Assembly: GCF_005239225.2 (NCBI RefSeq)
Contig: NC_133302.1
Coordinates: 7,316,001 to 7,380,000 of the forward strand
Source: Populus alba
Lineage: Eukaryota; Streptophyta; Magnoliopsida; Malpighiales; Salicaceae
Reading direction: 5' to 3'
DNA length: 64,000 nt
The notes beneath the pieces are model-generated. The model searched no databases. It was not told where the DNA came from and saw only the letters and a program-made list of their open reading frames with translations. Shown here piece after piece: positions 12,515 to 21,598 of the stretch. The translations under genes were made by a program, and so were the position numbers. How positions within the stretch are numbered: the stretch's first letter is position 1; every line of letters begins with the position of its first letter.

Positions 12515-13330
12515 GGGGGGGGGGGCATGACAGTCGTAGAAATCTTAACGGAATAAAGAATTAATGTAGGGTATTTCAATTTTGAGATTTCTATAATTAT
12601 TGTCGTGTTCTCCCCCTAGCTTGAAGAGGCATATTATAGCATATGTGTGTGTGTGTGGGGCACGAAAATAACCATAGAAATCTCAACAAAATAAAGAATT
12701 AATGTAGGGTATTTCAATGTTGAGATTTCTATCATTATTGTCGTGTTCCCCCCTAGCTTGAAGAGGCATATATGTGTGTGCGATACAACAGTAACCATAG
12801 AAATCTCAACAAAATAAAGAATTAATGTAAGGTATTTCAATGTTGAAAATTCTATAATTATATAGCTTGAAGAGGCATATATATATGTATAGTTTGAAGA
12901 GGTTATATATAGCTTGAATTTTCAATGTTGAGATTTCTATAATTATTGTCGTGTTCTCCCCCCTAGCTTGAAGAGGCATGTATATATAGATATATATATA
13001 TTTCAAGCTAGGGGGGAGAACATGGCAATAATTCAAGTTATATATATATATATATATATGCCTCTTCAAGCTAGGAGGAGAGAACATTACAATAATTATA
13101 GAAATCTCAACATTGAAATACCTTATATTAATTTTTTATTCCATTGAGATTTCTATGGTTTGTGTGTGTGTAGCACGACAATAACTATATAAATCTCAAC
13201 GGAATAAAGAATTAATGTAGGTTATTTCAATGTTGAGATTTCTATCATTATTGCTGTGTTTCCCGTCTGCCTGCACAACAGTAACCGTAGAAATCTTAAC
13301 GGAATAAAGAATTAATGTAGGGTATGTATA
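12022..13330. repeat. fold-back repeat array upstream of TNL-A
   Basis: At least eight copies of an 85-bp fold-back unit (first at 12,067-12,151) have inverted ends CACGACAATAAY...AGAAATCTCAAC and GTTGAGATTTCT...ATTGTCGTG. They alternate with a spacer CTAGCTTGAAGAGGCATATTA plus (TG)n, (AT)n or G-runs. Further copies start near 12,240, 12,369, 12,526, 12,661, 12,783 and 13,173, with inverted ones around 12,960-13,110 and a truncated one at 13,275. The spacer matches the sequence just after the copia stop codon at 12,021 (ACTTGAAGAGACATATTATA), so the array seems to have grown from the copia 3' end. Translated frames here are repeat artefacts. Confidence 0.8.
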
Positions 13331-13833
13331 TCCTCTCTCTTGCTTTTGTTTTCACGATATGGAATATTATTTTGCATGGTGGTAGTATTTTCTTGTTTAA
13401 TAGATAGAAGTTCGAGTACGAACGTCAGTTGAACTATTGATATGCTTTAAATGAGCAATTAAAATATCAAAGGATTTGTGGGACACTCATAGGATGTTTA
13501 ATTTAGTTGCAAATTGATTAGAATAACCCTGTTTAATTAGAGGGTTAATTTTATTTTCTCATCATTTTATGCAGTTCTTGTTGTTTTTTCCAGATTAGTG
13601 ATATCTTCTGACTGTTAATGGTGGTAGATAAGATATACTCCTTCATCCACCATGATGACTGCTACTAATATCAAAGTATTTGCAAAATAACTCCATGTTT
13701 TCTTTTTGGAATTGAGTTTTAGTAACATGGGTATTTTTTTATTGTCCCATCATTTTAAATTGTACTTGCTGTTTTTTCAGATTGCTGGCATCTTCTGATT
13801 GTTACTGCTGGTAGATATCCTCCAACCAATTTG
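13331..13833 (+). promoter_or_regulatory. 5' flank and leader of TNL-A
   Basis: This is nearly identical to 21,076-21,598 upstream of TNL-B. It contains an internal duplication: 13,560-13,665 resembles 13,748-13,850, including the sequence around the TNL start codon. The upstream copy carries its own ATGATGACTGCT start that runs into a stop after a few codons, so it could act as a small upstream ORF if transcribed. No clear TATA box was singled out. Confidence 0.5.
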
Positions 13834-16800
13834 ATGGCTGCTGTTAACAACGAGGAATCAAGCTCCTCAATGTGTGAATTTCCTTATCATGTGTTTTTAA
13901 GCTTTAGGGGAGAGGACACCCGCAAGAATTTCACCGACCATCTGTATACAGCTTTGAAGGGGGCAGGAATTCATGTATTTAGAGATGACGATGCAATTGA
14001 GAGAGGTGCAGACATAGAATGTGAAGTTGAAAAGGCAATACGACACTCAAAAATGTCATTGATTGTCTTCTCGAGTGATTTTGCTTCTTCAAGCTGGTGC
14101 CTAGATGAGGTTGCAGTGATTATGGAACATAAGAAGCATCATTCTGGGCACAATGTTCTTCCTGTATTTTATGACGTCGATCCATCAGAAGTCCAAAAGC
14201 AAACAGGTGATTTGGCAGAAGCATTTTCTGGAGATGGAAAGCGCTTCAAGGATGAGAAGATCGAGGGATGGAGGTCAGCTCTTTGCAAGGTCACTAATCT
14301 GGCAGGAATGGTTCTACACAAAAGGTAATTAGTTTCTATACTTCATGTTAAAATTGAAAACTCCATTGATTAGTACGTAGTGAATGTTACTTGGTCATCA
14401 TTTAGCTACTTTTGTTATAAATCGTTAATCCTACATTAGTTCAGATTAAGGAAATTGCAGAACAGGGTTGCTAAAAACCTTTTAGTAGTTATCAAATCAA
14501 CACATCAGTGGTTGCCAAAACTCCATTGCTGCGGAACTATAACTTAAGGGAAAGAAAACTGAGCTGATGAAGTATACGTGGAGAAATTAGAAAATGTGAA
14601 TATCCCATTGAGCAAATGTCTCGATCGGAATACTCTTTGGTGACTAAATAAATGTTTTCATAATGCCCTGAATCTAACAAATTCCATGAGTTAATTAATA
14701 ATTGGCTTTAAAATGAGGAGTTTAATTACAATTAATTGAATAGAATAGTTTCCTAATGGAATTCATAAACTTGTCAGTTAGCATAAGTAGATGTTTCTAA
14801 GGGATTGATCTTTTGCTTTTAAGACTTAAAGTACTACAACTAGGTTTCTGAAGATTTGATTTCCCGTGTGGCCTATCTAGGGAAAATTAATGTCTTCGAT
14901 ATGGAAAGAGAAATGAAAAAATGTAAGGCAACTGGGATAAGAAATGAGGCATTGGCAAAAGAGAAAAAGAAGAGCAACGAGGCAGTGACAAACCATGTCT
15001 TTTTAAATATGGGTTTTCTATTTTATTTTTATTTTTTCTATCTGCAGACCTGAGGCAGGATTCATACAAGATATTGTCAAAAAGGTTAGAGAAATGTTGA
15101 AATGCACAATACTGCATGTGCCCTCTTATTTAGTTGGAGTTGATGCTCAGGTGAAAGACATTAACAACTGGATACAAGACAGGCCTGAAGATGTTAATAT
15201 AGCAGTAATACATGGAATTCCCGGTGTTGGTAAGACAACAATTGCCAAGAATGTTTGCAACCTCAATTTCGAACAATTTGACTGTTGGAGCTTTCTAAAA
15301 GATGTCAGAAAAACATCAAAGCAATATAATGGTTTGGTTCAATTACAGATGCAACTTCTTTCTGATTTGTCAAAGGGGGGATTCCAGAAGATAAACAACG
15401 TAGATGAAGGAATTATCCAAATCAGATATGCCACGCGGTTCAAAAAAGTACTTATTGTTCTCGATGATGTTGATGATGTTGACCAACTCAAATCAATTCT
15501 TGAAGTGGGGAAATGGCTTTACAAGGGAAGTAAAATCATCATAACAACCAGACATGGTCGCTTGCAAAGTTTTCATGATCAACCTTGTAAAGAGTTTAGA
15601 ATTATGCCTCTTGATGACAGTGAATCCCTTCAACTCTTTAGTTGGCATGCATTTAGACAATCACAGCCTTCTGAATATTACTTGCAAGACTCTAAAAATA
15701 TAGTGCGTTATTGTGGAGGGCTGCCACTTGCTCTCGAAGTAATTGGCTTTTCTTTGTCTGGTCGAACTGGGGATTCATGGAAAAGAGCAATAAGAGAACC
15801 AGAAGCCCTTGATGGTGGTAAAATTCACGAGATTCTTCCAGTAAGTTATGACTCTCTTCAAGATGATCGTGACAAGAATTTGTTTCTTGATATAGCTTGT
15901 TTCTTCATTGGAGAAGAATTAACCTTCGTGGAGACACTTGTAGAAAGCTGTGATTCCTATCGGAATGTTGGAATTGAAGAACTTATTGACAGGGATCTGA
16001 TATCCATTGATAAGGACAATAAACTGGCAATGCATCAATTGCTTAGGGATATGGGAAGGGAAATTGTCCGTCAAGAATCACCTGAAAATCATGGAGAGCG
16101 TAGCCGAATTTGGCGTCATGATGATTCATTTAAAATATTGAGAAAAAAAACTGTAAGAAGCTTATGTTTTTCATTTGCTTGAATTACCAGTTTGCATGCA
16201 TATATTGTGATTTCTGTATCCTCTGCACACACGCACATATATAATATAATTGTTTCATAGCAGGGCTCCAGGTGTGTTAAGAGCTTCATCCTTGACTGGG
16301 AACAAGTAAACATGGCCTCAAAACGATTGGTGGACTTAAACACTGATGCTTTTGCAAGTATGGGCAATCTAAAACTAATCCGTCTCAATAGTTTGAGGCT
16401 TAAAGGGGGGTATGAAAATTTTCCTAAAGGATTAGTGTGGCTGTGTTGGCATCACGTCCCTTGGGATTATATACCAACAAAATTTTATCTCGAGGATCTT
16501 ATTGTTCTTGAACTATGCAACAGCAGTCTAAGACATGTTTGGCATGGAACCCGGGTACTTTAACAATCTATATCTTTCTCTACTTTCTCTCATTAATTGG
16601 TGAAAACTACTAATAACTTTCTTGTAATTTCAATCAGAGTTTTCCTGAGTTGAAAATCCTTACTCTCAGTCACTGCCACGGTCTAGTTAGAACTCCAGAC
16701 TTCTCAGGACTCACCGCTCTTGAAATACTGAAACTTGAAGAATGCCCGGATTTGGTTGAGGTTCACGAGTCCATTGGAAACCTTCAAAAGCTTACCGATG

Positions 16801-18814
16801 CAAGTTTGAAGGGCTGCATAAATCTCAGGACACTTCCAGAGGAAATTTGCTTGTTGAGATCACTTGCAAAGCTAGGTTTTAACTTGCCCAGAGTAAGTTG
16901 ATGTTTCACTCGCATCTCTTGATTTCTTATGTATGAATAATTGTTTGCCTATTCTGTGAAACTTCTACATTTCCTGTTCAGATTTATCTTTGAAGCGCAC
17001 AGAGCAGTGTTTTTCTGTGTACTAAGTTAGGCTTTGTCTACAATCTACAAATTGCCTGGACATCTTGATCATGTGAATAACTTTCAAATTGCAAATTGAT
17101 GTATGATCTAATTCACCGCTCTTTTTTTTATCATTATAAAATTTGAGAGTCAATATATTTGGCTATATGCTGCAACATTTATCTGGGTTCTATAGCAAGG
17201 ATTTTAAAGCAGTCTCTTTTGACATATTTGTTTTCTAGATGTGACATAATGGGGATAGACTTGGTCAGGTTAGATCGTTTAATATTGGTTATGGCTGCTG
17301 GAATTGACATCTGGAGTTTGTGTATGTTATATTTCACATAACTCTCAGACTAAGTGAGTCATGTTACTATTTGTCTTGATTGAACAAGTGGGTTCTACGT
17401 GTCGATTTCTTTAGAAACCTGAGTTCAGGGATCCTTTGCTCTCGTCGAAATTTTCCATAACCTCTAAGCGCATAGTTGCTTTTTCCTAGATGTTTTCCGG
17501 TTTGAGTGACCTTGATGGGTTGTACAAATGAAAATTTAAGGTCTGGCACTGTTGTTAGATCTGAATAGACCCTCCATAATGATTGGGCTTGATGGTATTG
17601 CTTCAGTTCGTGGACCGAGCAACATTTATAATCTTCAATATTTTTTCTTGGTTGTGCATGTGATGAATTTATTTTGTTTTATTAGTATGATGGAGTAATC
17701 TAATAAATCCTTTAAAGATTCACCTTGAATGAGCATTATCTGGGTTAAACTAGGCCTGTTAATTCAATGTAGATTTTTTGTATTTGGTTGGAATAATCTC
17801 CGTAAGGGTTTTTTCACCTTTCAGCATCTACCTGAAAGCCTTTGTAGGCTGACAAGGCTTGAAACTCTTGGGTTACAAGGATGCACAAGTCTCCAATCAC
17901 TTCCAAGCCTACCAAGTAGTTTAGGGATATTACAAACAAGCAATTTTGGACCCCTATTGGGACCACTGGATATCTACATGTTTGGTCGCCTAGATCTAGA
18001 CAAGCTTCAAGGCCTGTTCAAGTTAGAACAATTGCTGAACTTTGACATGGAGATGATCTATAATGTTGGTTTGCAGAAATCAGAATCCATGAGAATCACT
18101 CAAGACAACACTAATTTTGATGCAATGACAACACAAGGAAAGACCACCATCCAGGTCCACTCTTACCTTTTTCTTATTTCATGTGTTCATTGGCACATGT
18201 TCATTCTAATGGTCCTAAACTGACATTTTCTTAAATACTCGACATATTTTTTAAATTTGACATTCAAGAAAGGAATCTCTAAATGCATGTCCCTTTGCAG
18301 TTCCTGTCATTCTATCCATTTACTGTCTTTATACGAAGCTTTTGGTGTGTGCATTTTGTGAATTATGACGATGCTGCAACAGGTACTTCAAGACGGTGGC
18401 ATAAGCAACATATATCTGCGAGTGCATGAGATTCCAGATTGGTACTGTCACGCTTGCGTACCTTCAAGTTCTAGTTTTGATATCTGTGGTTTCAACATAT
18501 GTGTTGTGTATACATGCTCTGACCCGAGGGGTAATTTTGAAAGTTCTAGCAGTGCCAAAATAAGAATCGAAGCCAAAGGTCAAATCTTGGAGTATAGCCC
18601 AGAAATCTTTGGAGTTCCTGAAGCCAATGAGGACATGTTGTGGTTAAGCCATTGGAAGCTTAGTTGCAGGTTAGAAGCTGGTGATTCAGTGGCATGTTCC
18701 GTAATTTTTCCTGCTTGTTTTCAAGTGAAGAAGTTTGGCATCCACCTAGTTTCTCCTCGTCAGAATCCAGCAGACAAGGAAGGTTATAGCATTCAATACC
18801 TCCCGTTGGCATAA
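13834..18814 (+). CDS. TNL-A: TIR-NB-ARC-LRR resistance protein, chimeric LRR
   Basis: Intracellular immune receptor of the TIR-NLR class. Inferred exons: 13,834-14,324, 15,048-16,152, 16,264-16,554, 16,638-16,892, 17,825-18,154 and 18,383-18,814. All join in frame for 967 residues. TIR (about 18-150) has FLSFRGEDTR and the putative catalytic Glu92 in CLDE. NB-ARC shows P-loop GIPGVGKTT (219-227), kinase-2 LIVLDDVDDVD, ITTR, GLPLAL (387-392), FLDIACFF, and MHQ (491-493) where MHD is usual. A short LRR region and a C-JID-like end follow. Compared with TNL-B, about 105 LRR residues are missing, replaced by an intron derived from the RBM42-like gene. NB-ARC also has a 9-bp repeat coding an extra DDV. 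Intron 2 ends in a TAGCAG tandem acceptor. A coding role is likely but expression is unproven. Confidence 0.85.
16877..17824 (+). other. RBM42-derived intron captured in TNL-A
   Basis: 16,877-17,818 matches the RBM42-like gene at 30,169-30,716: the last 16 nt of its exon 3 and most of intron 3. One 407-bp stretch (about 17,165-17,571) is absent from the RBM42 copy. TNL-B has uninterrupted LRR coding sequence at the corresponding place. The donor AGA|GTAAGT comes from RBM42. The acceptor CCTTTCAG at 17,817-17,824 coincides with TNL coding sequence (CCATTTCAG in TNL-B). The predicted intron 16,893-17,824 is phase 0 on both sides, so the LRR frame stays open (...NLPR|HLPES...). Confidence 0.85.
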
Positions 18815-19847
18815 TTTCACTCAAACATTCTCTGCGCAATTTTTGATGACAGTTGATTTGTTCCTTTTCTATTTGCTTGTAAGAGACTTTTTTTCAATGT
18901 TAATTGAGGCTCGAGTTTTGTTTTCAATCGATTTTAAAGAATATATTTCTTAAAAATAACGCCATTATAATATTAAATGGATTCTAAAATTTCATTTAAA
19001 AACACATGTGCAATCACCTTGTATATTTATTTTCAAATGAACATACCCGGATACTAAAATGATTCAAAAAATAAAAACAATTTTAATTTTTAATAAAAAT
19101 TAAATTTTTAAAAAAATACAAATACAATCACGTTTCCAAACATTTTCTATGTCATGATGTTAACAACAACAAAAATACAAGCACAAAATTTTCAAAAGAG
19201 TCTATTTATTTTTATGGCCACACCATGTTTTATTTTATTTTTATTTTAAATTGATTTTTTTATATTAATATATTAAAATTATTAAAAAATAATTGAAACA
19301 ATATTTGAAAGAATGATAAGTTTTTGAGTGTATTTTAAAAGTGTGTTTCACCTTATTTTTCTTTAAAGTTTTTTAATAATTTTAATGTATTGATATTAAA
19401 AATTAAAAAAATAATTTTAATATATTTTTTAATAAAATATTTTCTTAAGAACTCTTTCCACTATAATATTTAACATACAATAAAAAAAAAACTAAAACAT
19501 ACTTTAAAAAACAGATTAAATAACCTTTTAAAACCGAGCCATGAACTAGAAGTTTAAGAAAATTAAAATAAATAAAGACTAAAACTGAATATAAAAGTTA
19601 AATGAAGTAAAATGATAAGGGAAACAATTGAAAAACAAATCAAGATTAGAATAAAAAAAACAAAAAAAATAGTAATTAGCAGTCGTCTAGAAGTTAAAAT
19701 TGGAAAGAACATATCATCCTAATAAATACAAGTAGACAACATTATATCCCACGAAACCTCCAGAACATTCGACTCTCTTTTCTTCAAATCCAATCCAGCC
19801 TGCAATTCTCAATACGAACGACTAGTCGTTCAATCAAACCCTAACCC
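18815..19847. other. spacer between TNL-A and truncated RBM42 copy
   Basis: 18,815-18,960 matches the 3' flank of TNL-B (25,900-26,040). From about 19,140 it matches 28,290-28,870 upstream of the intact RBM42-like gene. So the whole TNL-RBM42 spacer was duplicated. It lacks the SINE-like/TIR insertion found in the other copy but has about 90 bp extra near 19,580-19,670. No gene of its own. Confidence 0.7.
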
Positions 19848-20023
19848 ATGTCGATCCCTCCATCTTCTTCAACATCGCAGCAATTCACTTACGCAGCATC
19901 GACGTCAGCAACAGTAGCAAACGGCGCGTATTTCCCTACCCCATTTCACCTCCAGCAATCGGAAACTTACCCCAAACCCTATGTCGCTCCACCTCCTACC
20001 GTCATGGCACCCGTTTATCCGCC
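19848..20023 (+). pseudogene. truncated RBM42-like exon 1
   Basis: 58 codons identical or nearly so to exon 1 of the RBM42-like gene at 28,871 (begins MSIPPSSSTSQQFTYAAS). At 20,023, after TTTATCCGCC, it switches abruptly to fold-back array DNA. The RRM and all other exons are absent, so it cannot make the protein. It marks the breakpoint of the tandem duplication that produced the two TNL genes. Its upstream palindrome and AAACCCTAA box are retained, so a truncated transcript is possible. Confidence 0.9.
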
Positions 20024-21075
20024 AATGTTGAGATTTTTATAATTATTATCGTGTCCCCCGCACGACAATAACAGTAGAAATCTCAACGAAATAAAAAATT
20101 AATATAGAGTATTTTAATTTTGAGATTTCTATAATTATTGTCGTGTTCTCCCTCCTAGCATGAAGAGACATATTATAGCATGTGTGTATGTGGCACGACA
20201 GTAACCGTAGAAATCTTAACGGAATAAAGAATTAATGTAGGGTACTTCAATGTTGAGATTTCTATTATTATTGTCGTGTTTCCCCTTAGCTTGAAGAGGC
20301 ATGTGTGTCTGTGACAAGATAGTAACCGTAGAAATCTCAACGGAATAAAGAATTAATATAGGGTATTTCAATGTTGAAAATTCTATAATTATATAGCTTG
20401 AAGAGGCATATATATGTATAGCTTGAAGAGGTTATATATAGCTTGAATTTTTAATGTTGAGATTTCTATAATTATTGCCGTATTCTCCTCCTAGCTTGGA
20501 GAGGCATATATATATATAGAACACGACAATAATTCAAGTTATATATATATATTGTGTGTGTGCGCGCGCCTCTTCAAGTTAGGGGGGAGATTCAAGCATA
20601 TATATATATATATATATGCTTGAATCTCCCCCCTAACTTGAAGAGGCACATATATATAAAACACGACAATAATTGAAGCTATATATAACCTCCTCAATAA
20701 CCTCTTCAAGCTATCAAGCTAATATAACCTCTTCAATAACCTCTTCAAGCTATCAAGCTATCAAGTATGTGCCTCTTCAAGCTAGGGGGGAGAACATGGA
20801 GGAGAGAACACGGCAATAATTCAAGCTATATATATATATATATATATATATGCCTTTTCAAGCTAGGGGAGAATATGGCAATAATTATAGAAATCTCAAC
20901 ATTGAAATACCTTATATTAATTATTTATTCCGTTGAGATTTGTATGGTTTGTGTGTAGCACGACAATAACCGTATAAATATTAACGGAATAAAAAATTAA
21001 TGTAGGGTATTTTAATGTTGAGATTTCTATAGTTACAGTGGTGCAGATAGAAATCTCAACAGAATGAAGAATTAA
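20024..21075. repeat. fold-back repeat array upstream of TNL-B
   Basis: Same units as 12,022-13,330: fold-back copies with CACGACARTAAC...AGAAATCTCAAC ends, CTAGCTTGAAGAGGC spacers, (TA)n and (TG)n runs. Several copies are inverted relative to one another, and there are short direct repeats of AACCTCTTCAAGCTATCAAG (about 20,700-20,765). It includes an 80-bp perfect palindrome, listed separately. Frames translated through it are artefacts. Confidence 0.8.
20568..20647. repeat. 80-bp perfect palindrome
   Basis: The two 40-base arms (20,568-20,607 and 20,608-20,647) are exact reverse complements. The outer arm is GCCTCTTCAAGTTAGGGGGG and the centre is (AT)n. In single-stranded DNA or RNA this would form a hairpin with no spacer. 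It arose from two inverted spacer units of the array. Confidence 0.95.
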
Positions 21076-21598
21076 TTCATGGTGTTTATATCCTCTCTCT
21101 TGCTTTTGTTTTCACGACATGGAATATTATTTTGCATGGTGGTAGTATTTTCTTGTTTAATAGATAGAAGTTAGGGCACGAACATCAGTTGAACTACTTC
21201 ATGATTGATATGCTTTAAATGAGCAATTAAAATATCAAAAGTTTTTTGGGACACTCATAAGATGTTTAATTTAGTTGCAAATTGATTAGAATAACCCTAT
21301 TTAATTAGAGGGTTAATTTTATTTTCTCATCATTTTATGCAGTTCTTGTTGTTTTTTCCAGATTAGTGATATCTTCTGACTGTTACTGGTGGTAGATATA
21401 CTCCTTCATCCACCATGATGACTGTTACTAATATCAAAGTATTTGCAAAATAACAACTCCATGTTTTCTTTTTGGAATTGAGTTTTAGTAACATGGGTAT
21501 TTTTTATTGTCCCATCATTTTAAATAGTACTTTCTGTTTTTTCAGATTGCTGGCATCTTCTGATTGTTACTGCTGGTAGATATCCTCCAACCAACTTG
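21076..21598 (+). promoter_or_regulatory. 5' flank and leader of TNL-B
   Basis: Close copy of 13,331-13,833 with a few substitutions and small indels. It has the same internal duplication of the start-codon region and the same short upstream ATG frame at about 21,417. Confidence 0.5.

Noticed and set aside
11926..13087. Series of similar minus-strand frames beginning MKYPTLILYS
   Set aside because: They are translations of the same fold-back repeat unit, with low complexity from (TG)n and (AT)n; no domain and no gene context.
14856..15117. Open frames on both strands across TNL-A intron 1 and the exon 2 start
   Set aside because: They straddle an acceptor site and recur identically in TNL-B; they are part intron, part NB-ARC exon.
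17159..17549. Two 60-codon frames inside the captured intron of TNL-A
   Set aside because: No family resemblance; they lie in the 407-bp block of the predicted intron.
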